A stretch of DNA of 42,943 nt from Paracoccaceae bacterium (GTDB lineage Bacteria > Pseudomonadota > Alphaproteobacteria > Rhodobacterales > Rhodobacteraceae). The number at the start of each line of letters is the position of its first letter. Position 1 is the stretch's first letter. The notes below the pieces were generated by a model that was given only the letters and a program-made list of their open reading frames with translations, ran no database searches and was not told the origin of the DNA. A program made the position numbers and the translations under genes. The stretch spans positions 1-42,943 of the forward strand of contig JAIXPH010000005.1 in assembly GCA_027486345.1 (NCBI GenBank), written 5' to 3'. Shown here in pieces: positions 9,450-17,541 of the stretch.

Positions 9450-10586
9450 ATGACGGATCGCAGCTTTCTGGATTGGCCGTTTTTCGAGGATCGTCACCGG
9501 GTGCTGGCGGCCGACCTGGACGCGTGGTGTGCTGCGCATCTGCCCGTCGATCATGGCGATGTAGATGCGGCCTGCCGGGGGCTCGTGGGGATGCTGGGGG
9601 CGGGCGGGTGGCTGCGCCATTCCGGGGCCGGGGCGGGGGAGCGGCTGGATGTCCGCACGCTCTGTCTGATCCGCGAGACTTTGGCGCGGCATGATGGGCT
9701 GGCGGATTTCGCCTTTGCCATGCAGGGGTTGGGCATGGGGCCAATCAGCCTGTTTGGTTCGCACGCGCAGCAGGCATGGCTGGAGCGGACGCGGGCCGGG
9801 GCGGCGATTTCGGCCTTTGCCTTGACCGAGCCGGGATCAGGGTCAGACGTTGCCGCGACCACCACCACCGCCACGCGGGTGCAGGGTGGCTGGCTGATCG
9901 AGGGCGAGAAGACCTGGATTTCCAACGGCGGGATTGCCGATGTCTATGTGCTGTTCGCCCGCACGGGTGAGGCACCGGGGGCGCGGGGGCTGTCGGCATT
10001 CCTGATGCCCGCCGACACGCCGGGGTTGGAGGTGACCGCACGTCTGGAGGTGATCGCGCCGCATCCGCTGGCGACCTTGCGGATGCAAGGCATGGTGCTG
10101 CCCGAGGATGCCTTGATCGGCACGGCGGGCGAGGGGTTCAAGCTGGCGATGGCGGTCTTGGATGTGTTCCGCTCCACCGTCGGCGCGGCGGCCTTGGGCT
10201 TTGCGCGGCGGGCGCTGGACGAGGCGCTCTCGCGGGTGAAGGCGCGGCGCATTCAGGGGCAGGCGCTGGCGGAGTTGCAGATGGTGCAGGGCCATCTGGC
10301 CGATATGGCGCTGAAGATCGACTCGGCGGCCTTGCTGGTCTATCGCGCGGCCTGGACCAAGGACAATGGCGCGGCGCGGGTCACGCGCGAGGCGGCGATG
10401 GCGAAACTCTACGCCACCGAGGCCGCGCAAGAGGTGATCGACATGGCGGTGCAACTGCATGGCGGCGACGGGGTGCGGCATGGGTCGGTGGTCGAAAGCC
10501 TTTACCGCGAAATCCGGGCGCTGCGCATCTATGAGGGCGCATCAGACGTGCAGCGCGTGGTGATCGCGCGGAGCATTCTGGCATGA
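9450..10586 (+). CDS. Acyl-CoA dehydrogenase
   Basis: 378 residues, normal family length. The FAD-binding segments are [13 protein letters not shown] and [10 protein letters not shown]. The C-terminal signature is [20 protein letters not shown] followed by [11 protein letters not shown], whose Glu near residue 362 is in the catalytic-base position. It makes an alpha,beta double bond in a CoA ester and passes electrons to ETF. It probably acts in the ring-opening or chain-shortening part of the aryl-CoA pathway. It overlaps the thioesterase gene at its 3' end (ATGA). Confidence 0.88.
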   Translation: MTDRSFLDWPFFEDRHRVLAADLDAWCAAHLPVDHGDVDAACRGLVGMLGAGGWLRHSGAGAGERLDVRTLCLIRETLARHDGLADFAFAMQGLGMGPISLFGSHAQQAWLERTRAGAAISAFALTEPGSGSDVAATTTTATRVQGGWLIEGEKTWISNGGIADVYVLFARTGEAPGARGLSAFLMPADTPGLEVTARLEVIAPHPLATLRMQGMVLPEDALIGTAGEGFKLAMAVLDVFRSTVGAAALGFARRALDEALSRVKARRIQGQALAELQMVQGHLADMALKIDSAALLVYRAAWTKDNGAARVTREAAMAKLYATEAAQEVIDMAVQLHGGDGVRHGSVVESLYREIRALRIYEGASDVQRVVIARSILA

Positions 10587-10990
10587 CTTATACCCGCCAC
10601 ATCCGCATCGAGTTCAACCACTGTGACCCGGCGGGGATCGTCTTTTATCCGCGCTATTTCGAGATGACGAATTCCGTCTGCGAAAACTTCTTCCGCGAGG
10701 TGGTGGGCTATTCCTATCACGCCATGATGGATGACGGCATTGGCGTGCCGACCGCGCGGATCGAGACGGATTTCAAAGCGCCCTCCCGGCTGGGCGATGT
10801 GCTGGATTGGGCGCTGGTGGTGGAACGGTTGGGCGGGTCCTCGGTGACCTTCCGGCTGGACGCCACCTGTGACGGGGCCGCGCGGGTGACGGTGCGCCTG
10901 ACCCTTGTCTGGCTGGGCCCGGATCATCGCCCCAGCCGCTGGCCCGACCGCATCCGCGCCACCCTTGCCGCGCATCAGGAGCAATCATGA
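10583..10990 (+). CDS. 4-hydroxybenzoyl-CoA-thioesterase-like hotdog protein
   Basis: 135 residues. The signature [17 protein letters not shown] (about 13-29) contains the Asp used by 4HBT/YbgC-type acyl-CoA thioesterases. It hydrolyses a CoA thioester to free acid and CoA. In this operon it may release a pathway product or rescue CoA from a dead-end aryl-CoA. It is coupled to both neighbours by 4-base overlaps. Confidence 0.87.
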   Translation: MTYTRHIRIEFNHCDPAGIVFYPRYFEMTNSVCENFFREVVGYSYHAMMDDGIGVPTARIETDFKAPSRLGDVLDWALVVERLGGSSVTFRLDATCDGAARVTVRLTLVWLGPDHRPSRWPDRIRATLAAHQEQS

Positions 10991-11394
10991 CCGACAGCCC
11001 GCATCAATTCCTGCATCCGTCGCATTGGAAACCTGCCATCGGCTATTCCAACGGGGTCGCGGCCTCAGGCCGGATGGTGTTTACCGGCGGGATCATCGGC
11101 TGGAACGCGGATCAAGTCTTTGAGACGGATGATTTTGTCGGCCAAGTGGAACAGGCGTTGAAAAGCATCGTCGAGGTGCTGGCCTGTGCAGGTGCGCGTC
11201 CCGAACATCTGGTGCGGCTGACGTGGTATGTCACCGACAAGCGCGAATATCTTGCCAACCTGAAAGATCTGGGCCGCGCCTACAAGGCGACCATCGGGCG
11301 GCATTATCCGGCGATGGCCCTGGTGCAGGTGGTGGGTCTGGTCGAGGATCGCGCCAAGGTCGAGATCGAGGCGACGGCGGTGATCCCGGCCTGA
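10987..11394 (+). CDS. RidA/YjgF-family protein
   Basis: 135 residues with the RidA fold signature (VFTGGIIGWNAD; QALKSIVEVLACAGARPEHLVRLTWYV; KVEIEATAVI). RidA hydrolyses reactive enamine/imine intermediates, and such proteins are reported in aerobic 2-aminobenzoate clusters. The Arg that in true RidA binds the substrate carboxylate (motif PARS) appears replaced by Met here (YPAMALVQ, about residue 109). It is therefore probably a different Rid subgroup with another ligand. It is the last gene of the rightward operon, and its stop is only four bases from the convergent gene's stop. Confidence 0.82.
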   Translation: MTDSPHQFLHPSHWKPAIGYSNGVAASGRMVFTGGIIGWNADQVFETDDFVGQVEQALKSIVEVLACAGARPEHLVRLTWYVTDKREYLANLKDLGRAYKATIGRHYPAMALVQVVGLVEDRAKVEIEATAVIPA

Positions 11395-11398
11395 TCGT

Positions 11399-11983
11399 TC
11401 ACGCATCGCCGTGGCGCGTGCCGCTGGCATCTTGCCACCAGCAAAGCCAGCGATCCTCGGCCCGGTCCCCCTGCGCGGGGAGGAGCGACCGATGGCAGGT
11501 GAGGCCAGCAATCTGGATCGTGCCCGTCGCGCCATGGCCCAGACGGGCGGTCATCACCTTGTCGATCAGATAGGGCGTCACCTCCTCAGGGCGGGCGCTG
11601 GCCGGATCGGCGATGATGTCCGCCAGACGCTGGCGCTTGACCTCTTCGGCTTGCAAGATCGTGGCAACCTCGGCCCGGAAGGTGGGTTCGGTGGCAATGT
11701 AAGCCTCCAGCGCCGGAAGCGATTTCTGCGGCGGTTTCTTCAGCTTGAGCTGGCCAGAGGTGTAAAGCGCCTTCAACACCCGCGCCCCGATGGGGGAGGT
11801 CAGTTGCACATGCGCGTCGTGGAAGGCCAGTTCCCGATCCTCTGCCGTCAGGCGAAAGGTGGCAGGCCGACCCTCCAGCACGGCGCGACGCAGCAGGGCC
11901 AGCGCAGGCGTGCGGTGGACATTGGGGATCAGGTCAATGATCGCCAAGGCGGGTTTCATGCGCGTCCGAATGTCCCACAGCAT
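11399..11983 (-). CDS. Conserved-looking protein of unknown function
   Basis: 194 residues, not recognised. The sequence is soluble, alpha/beta in feel, with a Lys-rich stretch (LKLKKPPQKSLPALEAY) near residue 80 and a C-terminal part containing CHRSLL and a Trp-rich RWLCWWQDASG. No signal peptide or membrane segment is visible. It lies 43 bases downstream of the gene at 12027-12491 on the same strand, so the two probably form one unit. No catalytic motif is evident, and I assign no function. Confidence 0.6.
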   Translation of the reverse strand: MLWDIRTRMKPALAIIDLIPNVHRTPALALLRRAVLEGRPATFRLTAEDRELAFHDAHVQLTSPIGARVLKALYTSGQLKLKKPPQKSLPALEAYIATEPTFRAEVATILQAEEVKRQRLADIIADPASARPEEVTPYLIDKVMTARLGHGATGTIQIAGLTCHRSLLPAQGDRAEDRWLCWWQDASGTRHGDA

Positions 11984-12026
11984 CTGTCAGTCCCTTTCTT
12001 CTTGCCGCAGACGCGGCTGGCCACCC

Positions 12027-12491
12027 TCAGGCGGCTGCGATGCCAAATCCATCGGGCATTCGGCCCAAGGGGGCATCGGGCAGACCCTCGGCCTGCAACA
12101 GGTCCTGCAACATGCCGGTGGCATTGGGTCCGGCATCGCGCACCTGCTGCCAGATTTCGCGCACGGGCGGCAGAAGGCGCGGCTCCGTCACGGCGCGGGC
12201 GGTGTGCAGCCAGATCGTCAAACCATCGCTGAGGTCATAGTCACGCGCCTTGCGCAGGGCCGCGATACGGGTCTGGGTGGCGTTGAGGAAACGCGTCACC
12301 GTTGCGGGCGGCCAGGTCATCAGCGCATAAAGGTCCTTGCCCTCGGCCAGATGTCGGGCCGCCCAGTACTGTGCATGGGCGGCGTGACTGTCCAGCACAT
12401 GCGGCTTGACCTGCGACAACCGCTCTGACAGCGCCTGCGCCTCTGTCACGAGGGCGGCGGTGGCTTTTTCCTGTTTCCAGTCGTTGAACAT
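12027..12491 (-). CDS. Alpha-helical protein of unknown function
   Basis: 154 residues, predicted largely helical by eye (MFNDWKQEKATAALVTEAQ at the start, then FLNATQTRIAALRKARDYD and LTIWLHTARAVTEPRLLPP). I have an impression of similar uncharacterised proteins in Rhodobacterales but cannot name a family. There is no signal peptide, membrane helix or metal motif. It is upstream of the 11983 gene and separated by 140 bases from the hydrolase gene further upstream, so it is probably not part of the biosynthetic operon. Confidence 0.6.
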   Translation of the reverse strand: MFNDWKQEKATAALVTEAQALSERLSQVKPHVLDSHAAHAQYWAARHLAEGKDLYALMTWPPATVTRFLNATQTRIAALRKARDYDLSDGLTIWLHTARAVTEPRLLPPVREIWQQVRDAGPNATGMLQDLLQAEGLPDAPLGRMPDGFGIAAA

Positions 12492-12631
12492 CTGCGCCTC
12501 CGACCTGTGCTGTGCCGGAATTGGGCGGAAAGGGAAACCGAAATCCCACGCCGCTGCACCAAAGCGCGGCAGTGGCGGCGCGACAGGACTACTTTGCGCC
12601 TACACAGAAACGACGGATAATTATTGTTATG

Positions 12632-13549
12632 TCATTCCCGGGCAGAACGCTGGGTCTGCGGTGGGTTTTGCGCGTTCCAGAGGGTCAAGGCGTCACGCAG
12701 CCCGTCCATGCTGGCGTCAAACGCCAGATCCAGCAGGGCGGGCAATTGCCCCATCCTCTGGAGCGCCCAAAGGACACCGTGGTCCACGCGGTCGGCCAAG
12801 GGGATCAGATGGCTGTTGGCGGCAACCGCGGCGCACCGGGCCGCCGCCGAGTCATGCGCGTTCAGGGCGGCATAGATCAGCGCGGCCTCGGTCCCTGTCC
12901 TCCGGTCACAGGCGCACAGCGGATCAAAGGCGGGCGGTGCGGCCTGACCGCGCATCAGGCCGAGCGTGTCGTCGATCTGCCGTCCGCCAAAGGACAGGCC
13001 GCGCCGCAATCCGGACTGCTTGGCAAAGCGCAGGGCCGGAAAACCGCCACCGCTGGTTCCAAGCGAAATCGCATCGCCGTAAGCCCCGATCACCGGCGCC
13101 GCCACGGCCACCAGATCAGACAGGGCCAGCGTGCCATCCCAGATCCCGCTGCGGAAGTGGTTGCGTTGGGGATCGTAAAGGATCAGCAAATCCGTGTCCT
13201 TCGGCATCGACTGCATGAAGATCGGCAGCGGCATCATCAGCCGCATCGCCACGCCGGTGAAAGCAATCAAGAGACGCCGCCGCCGGGTTCCCGGCGCGGA
13301 GTAAAGCCGCGCGAAGCGGGTTTCCGTTTCGCACTGCAACGTGGACAACTCGGGTGCGTGGCGCAGGACCTCCATGGAAAAGGATTTGTCCAGCACCTCG
13401 GCAAAGGCGGTCTCTCCGGCGTGCCGATGGCGTTCAACCGCCGCCATGAATTCGCGCGGGGTCGAAAATGTCTCCAGGTTGATCAGTTTCTTCTGCGCGA
13501 GGGTGGCTTTGGACAGCTCTCGACCGAGGGGCGTGGCGATGGGGGGCAT
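12632..13549 (-). CDS. Alpha/beta-hydrolase-like protein
   Basis: 305 residues. A nucleophile elbow, SLGTSGGGFPALRFA, follows a strand near residue 160, and candidate Asp (CACDRRTG) and His (RVDHGVLWAL) lie in the expected order near the C-terminus. This supports a Ser-His-Asp hydrolase or acyltransferase. The first 90 residues, including LAQKKLINLETFSTPREF, do not match a standard hydrolase and may be a separate N-terminal extension. It lies 114 bases downstream of the amidohydrolase on the same strand. It could be a tailoring or release enzyme of the carrier-protein pathway, but membership is inferred. Confidence 0.65.
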   Translation of the reverse strand: MPPIATPLGRELSKATLAQKKLINLETFSTPREFMAAVERHRHAGETAFAEVLDKSFSMEVLRHAPELSTLQCETETRFARLYSAPGTRRRRLLIAFTGVAMRLMMPLPIFMQSMPKDTDLLILYDPQRNHFRSGIWDGTLALSDLVAVAAPVIGAYGDAISLGTSGGGFPALRFAKQSGLRRGLSFGGRQIDDTLGLMRGQAAPPAFDPLCACDRRTGTEAALIYAALNAHDSAAARCAAVAANSHLIPLADRVDHGVLWALQRMGQLPALLDLAFDASMDGLRDALTLWNAQNPPQTQRSARE

Positions 13550-13614
13550 GGGTCTCAGGCTTTCCGTAACGCAGATGAGGTCGAGGTCACCTTTCAGCCG
13601 CAGGATGGGCTGTT

Positions 13615-13654
13615 GCCCGCACGGCCCGGCCCGGAAAGCCGGGACCGCGCGGGC
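13615..13654. terminator. Long GC-rich hairpin after the amidohydrolase gene
   Basis: GCCCGC (13615-13620) pairs with GCGGGC (13649-13654), and the interior CGGCCCGG/CCGGG blocks extend the stem. It lies between the amidohydrolase stop and the hydrolase start on the leftward strand. No T-run follows, so it may only attenuate. Confidence 0.4.
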
Positions 13655-13663
13655 AAGGGTCGA

Positions 13664-14779
13664 TCAATGCGCCGCGATCCGGGCGAGGGTCTTGGCGATT
13701 TCCTGATCATTCTTTTTGAGATGATCCGCGATGAAGGCCAGATCGGCCGCGCCGAGGGACTTGCCGGACAGCAGCCGCCCCAGAATCTCGGGTTGATAGA
13801 AACGCAGGGCCGCGGACAGGACCAGCGCCTCTTCCTTGAGATTGGCACTGGTGCTGGGGGAACAGATGTCCGTGACATTGTCGGACCCCATCCGGATCTG
13901 CACGCCCCGCGCCAGAAGCTCCAGCACGCGCGGGATGCAGTTCGAGGTCGGAGAGGTCAGCGGCCGCAGCATCCGCATCGCCAAGGCCGCCGAAGGGCAG
14001 GTGATCACGCCGATTTTCAGCTCTGCCATCGCATCGGCCAGACGCAGGAAGCGGTCTTCGTCATAGGTGGTTGGCGACACGACATGCACGGCCCAAACCA
14101 TGGGCTCACCGGTCGGAGAGGTGGGGGCCCCATAGCGGCGCACCGCTTCGACCAATTGCTCCGTCCCGCTTTCCGAGCTTTCGAACCGCTGGTCGGTATG
14201 CACATGCAGCATCATCCCGAGAGTCTGGGACAGTTCCAGCATGCGGCGGCAATGTTCCATGAAGCCGATGTGGCTCGGGTAATGGTGGGTGTCGTCCGCT
14301 TCGGGCAGACAGCCGATGAAATCCGCCTGCTTCGCCCCTTCGACAAAGATCTCCCAGCGTTCGGGTTCCGCATCGTCAAAACCGAAGGGCGTATAGGCGG
14401 CAAGGCGCAGATCAATCCGGTCGCGCCATTTGGCCTTCAGGTCGCGCATCCATGCCATGCCGTTCAGGCCGACCCGATCCGCCGTGACATCCACCATCGT
14501 ATCGGCGCGGACGGTGTTGACATCGACCATGTCCTGCAAGGTCTGTTCGACCCGTCCGACATAATCGTCCCGATCAAAGGCCGGTCCGGCATGGATATCG
14601 GCGATCATGGAATGCTTCCGGCTGAGCGAGATGTGGAAATCCTCGGTCACCCGATGTTCGACGCCGGCGAAATAGCGGTCATCGAAGGTGCCTGCCCGAT
14701 CCAGATGCAAATGCGCGTTGAACATGCCCCCTTCGCGCTCGACGGTTTCGTTCAAACGTTTGTGCCAAATGCCGGTCAT
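13664..14779 (-). CDS. Amidohydrolase-superfamily protein, cytosine-deaminase-like
   Basis: 371 residues. Metal-binding landmarks follow the cytosine deaminase/AtzC plan: HLHLD (residues 23-27), HVHTDQ (His about 194), AVHVVS and MGSDNVTD. In Escherichia coli cytosine deaminase the second block reads HCDE, with Glu as the proton shuttle; here the residue is Gln. The following aspartate block is GSDN instead of GHDD. The fold and metal site look kept but catalysis may differ from simple deamination. The ATG overlaps the stop of the condensation-protein gene as ATGA, so it is coupled to the assembly-line operon and likely modifies its substrate or product. Confidence 0.8.
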   Translation of the reverse strand: MTGIWHKRLNETVEREGGMFNAHLHLDRAGTFDDRYFAGVEHRVTEDFHISLSRKHSMIADIHAGPAFDRDDYVGRVEQTLQDMVDVNTVRADTMVDVTADRVGLNGMAWMRDLKAKWRDRIDLRLAAYTPFGFDDAEPERWEIFVEGAKQADFIGCLPEADDTHHYPSHIGFMEHCRRMLELSQTLGMMLHVHTDQRFESSESGTEQLVEAVRRYGAPTSPTGEPMVWAVHVVSPTTYDEDRFLRLADAMAELKIGVITCPSAALAMRMLRPLTSPTSNCIPRVLELLARGVQIRMGSDNVTDICSPSTSANLKEEALVLSAALRFYQPEILGRLLSGKSLGAADLAFIADHLKKNDQEIAKTLARIAAH

Positions 14780-17541
14780 TTTGATCCTGCCTGCGTGCGA
14801 TTGGAAGGGATGTTCAGGGTGGACAGGGCTGGCGTCGCGTCCCGCGCTCTGCGGATCATCGCAGAGAACTCATGGACATGCGGTTCGACAAAGAACTGTC
14901 CGTGTTTGCCGCCGACCAGTTCGATCGAAAAGCGGCCCGTGTAATAGGTGGCGAATTCCGCATGCGGATTGAGACTGCCCTTGAAGGGATTGCGGTCGCT
15001 TTCCCGTCCGAAGCTGAGCAGCACATCGCCGTCATACCGCTCTGGCACCATTTTCTCGTGCAGCACCAGAAGCGCGATCTCGCGGCCCGCCAGACGCAGA
15101 TGCTGCGCCAATTGAAAGGCGATCACGGCCGCCTGACAGTTGCCGCCGATGAACATCGGGCCGTCGCCATGAAGTTCGGCAATCTCTGCGGCATACATCG
15201 CGGCCAGCTTGCGGATGTTGTCGGGCGATTTGACCATGACCTTGTGGCCCGAACGCAGGCCATAGACCGGTTGATCCGCCCCCAGATGCAGGGCGATCTG
15301 GTCCAGTTCGGTTTCGTTCTGCAAGCACCAGAACAAGGGCACGCGGGGGCCATCCGTCTGACGTCCGACGATGATGGAGTCGGGCCGATGCCGCACACCC
15401 TGCCAGATGCCGGTGTAGCGCCGCAGCGCATCGACGATGTCGGGCGCCAGCCCCCCCGTCTGCGCCGCATCATCGCTGGGCGGGGCCTCTTCTGCCGCCG
15501 TAGCCACCTGCGCCAGATGCCGGATGGTCCGGGCCTGCACGAGGGCCGAGGGCGGCAGGCGCCGCCCGGTCAGGGCGGTGACATCGGCCCACATCCGCAC
15601 CGCAAGCAGGGAATGGCCGCCAAGGTCCCGAAAATCCTCGTCCCGGCCGATCGGGCGGTCCAAGAGCAACAGCGACTGCCATATCTTGGCGATGGCCCGC
15701 TCCATCTCGGTGCAGGGCAGGTCTTCGAGCGCGGGGGGATCGTCCTGCGCCGCCATATCCTGAAGGGCGCGCCTGTCCACCTGCCCTGCCCCATCCCGGG
15801 GCAGCACGGGGCGGCTTTTCAGACGGATCGGCGGCAGCGCCGCGCCAAGCCGGGCCCGCACCGTCTGCATCAGATCGGGCAGACCGGCGCGGTGATCCTC
15901 GTTCAGCGTCAGGCAGGCGAAGATGCCGCCCACATCGGGGGTCGCAACCGCTGCGGCCTCGTTGACCGACGGGTCCTCGGCCAAAGCCTCGGCGACCCGG
16001 GCGGCGGTCACGGCAGGCGCAATCACCGCATCGACCGGCATCGACCACCCTGCACCGGCAACCGCCACAAGCGCCCTGTCCAGCGCCTGACCAAGCCAGC
16101 GGGCCGAGGCCGCGTCCAGCGTTCCTGCCGCCCAATCCATCCGCAGGGAGATGTCGGATTTATCCGCCTCGAACTGGAGGGACAGATCGAAATCATTGGC
16201 CGGGCGTTCCAGCGCAACGGGGGTCGCCGCATAGCCTTGCACGGCGCGGGGGGCTGCACGTTCCTGCCAACCCACCATCAAGCGATTGGTCGGGCAGCGC
16301 CGCAGCGAAGGCTGGCCGAAAAGAGCGGACCCCGGCAGGAACCGGTGATCATTCGCCCCCAACAGGGTCTGCGCGACCTGACCCGCAACGTCGGCCACCG
16401 TGTCGGCGCCGCGGATGTCGACAGGCAGCGGCAGGACGCGGCTCAGGTAGCCCAGCGTCGTCGCCGCCTCGATCCGGTCACGGTTGAGGACGGGGGTGCA
16501 GAGCAGGATCTTGTCCTGCGCCGTCAGCGACCGCAGGGCCAGACAGGCCGCCGCGATGGCGAGGGCCCCGACGGGCAGACGCGCCTCGTGCGCCCGCGCC
16601 CGCATCGCGGCACCAAGGTCGGGCGACAGGGTCAGGCGGTGCCATCCGCTCTCGCTCTCCTCCGCGCTGTCAGGGCGCGAGGGTAGAGCCGTCGCGGGCC
16701 ATGGTGCGTCAAGGCGCTGCTGCCACCATGCCTGCGCGGCCTTGCCATGCGCGCCGGTCACGCAGTCGCGTTCGTGCTGCGCGAAAGCACCGATCTGCCA
16801 TCCCCGGATCTGGCGCGACACTTCGGCACCGGCAGCAAGCTCCCGGTCGATCTGGGTCAGTTCGGACAGGAAGGCATCGCGGGAGAACCCGTCAAGGATC
16901 AGGTGGTGAAAGACCCAAGCCACAAGCGCGCGGCCATTGGCAAAGGTCAGCACCATCGCACGCCACAAGGGGCCGTCCTCAAGATCAAAGGGACGGGCCA
17001 GAAAGTCACGCAACGCCGCGGTCGCCGCAGGGGGCAGGTCATCCGCCGTGCCGTCAAAGGCGGGCAGATCGATGACCGCATCCCATCCCAACCGTGCCCC
17101 GCGCGGACGCAGGCGCAGGGTGCCGACATCTGCGGGGAAGCATTGGCGCAGGGCATCGTGCCGATCCTGCATCACGTTTTGCGCGTCCAGCAGGCGGAAC
17201 ACATCCACCGGCCCGTCAACCAGCAGCGCAAAGGGCACGTGATAGCGCGCATCCGCCACATGGGCGCGGGCCATCGGCAAAAGCGCCTCTTGCGCCAAGG
17301 TCAGCACCGGATCATCCGGCACCGCCGCCGCCTGTGCCGCAGGGGCAGCAGGCGCGGAAAGGACGGCGATCAGGTCCTCCCGCCGCGCCTTGATCCGGGC
17401 GCGCAGGTCATCGGTCAGGACCGACCCTTCGACATTGACGAACAGCCGCCCGTCCTGTGTCCAGAGCTTGACGCCCGCGCGGATCAGATCATCCAGCAGC
17501 GCCAGCGTTTCGGACTGTGTTTCGGCCTGTGTCACGGTCAT
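14776..17541 (-). CDS. Non-ribosomal peptide synthetase: docking-condensation-(relic A)-carrier-thioesterase
   Basis: 921 residues from the ATG at 17541, which overlaps the upstream stop as ATGA. Domains in order: a TubC-type docking domain (about 10-60, LLDDLIRAGVKLWTQDGRLF); a condensation domain (about 85-500) with RHDALR and the catalytic HHLILDG at about 212-218; a fragment resembling only the C-terminal subdomain of an adenylation domain (about 525-600), whose A10-like motif reads GQVDRRAL with Gln where the catalytic Lys belongs; a carrier domain with LGGHSL (Ser about 644); and a thioesterase with GGNCQAA (Cys about 802) and GKHGQFF (His about 880). There is no adenylation core, so its carrier must be charged in trans or the acceptor is free. 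Confidence 0.88.
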   Translation of the reverse strand: MTVTQAETQSETLALLDDLIRAGVKLWTQDGRLFVNVEGSVLTDDLRARIKARREDLIAVLSAPAAPAAQAAAVPDDPVLTLAQEALLPMARAHVADARYHVPFALLVDGPVDVFRLLDAQNVMQDRHDALRQCFPADVGTLRLRPRGARLGWDAVIDLPAFDGTADDLPPAATAALRDFLARPFDLEDGPLWRAMVLTFANGRALVAWVFHHLILDGFSRDAFLSELTQIDRELAAGAEVSRQIRGWQIGAFAQHERDCVTGAHGKAAQAWWQQRLDAPWPATALPSRPDSAEESESGWHRLTLSPDLGAAMRARAHEARLPVGALAIAAACLALRSLTAQDKILLCTPVLNRDRIEAATTLGYLSRVLPLPVDIRGADTVADVAGQVAQTLLGANDHRFLPGSALFGQPSLRRCPTNRLMVGWQERAAPRAVQGYAATPVALERPANDFDLSLQFEADKSDISLRMDWAAGTLDAASARWLGQALDRALVAVAGAGWSMPVDAVIAPAVTAARVAEALAEDPSVNEAAAVATPDVGGIFACLTLNEDHRAGLPDLMQTVRARLGAALPPIRLKSRPVLPRDGAGQVDRRALQDMAAQDDPPALEDLPCTEMERAIAKIWQSLLLLDRPIGRDEDFRDLGGHSLLAVRMWADVTALTGRRLPPSALVQARTIRHLAQVATAAEEAPPSDDAAQTGGLAPDIVDALRRYTGIWQGVRHRPDSIIVGRQTDGPRVPLFWCLQNETELDQIALHLGADQPVYGLRSGHKVMVKSPDNIRKLAAMYAAEIAELHGDGPMFIGGNCQAAVIAFQLAQHLRLAGREIALLVLHEKMVPERYDGDVLLSFGRESDRNPFKGSLNPHAEFATYYTGRFSIELVGGKHGQFFVEPHVHEFSAMIRRARDATPALSTLNIPSNRTQAGSK

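Noticed and set aside
8100-9764. Long open frame antisense to the MarR, hydratase and dehydrogenase genes
   Set aside because: High GC makes long antisense frames common. The translated sequence is Arg/His/Pro-rich without family motifs, while the forward genes have clear motifs and overlaps.
12512-14944. Long rightward open frame opposite the hydrolase and amidohydrolase genes
   Set aside because: Low-complexity, Arg/Gln/Gly-rich translation typical of a shadow frame. The leftward genes carry conserved catalytic motifs.
14872-16686. Rightward open frame opposite the condensation-thioesterase gene
   Set aside because: No recognisable domain. The opposite strand encodes intact docking, condensation, carrier and thioesterase motifs.
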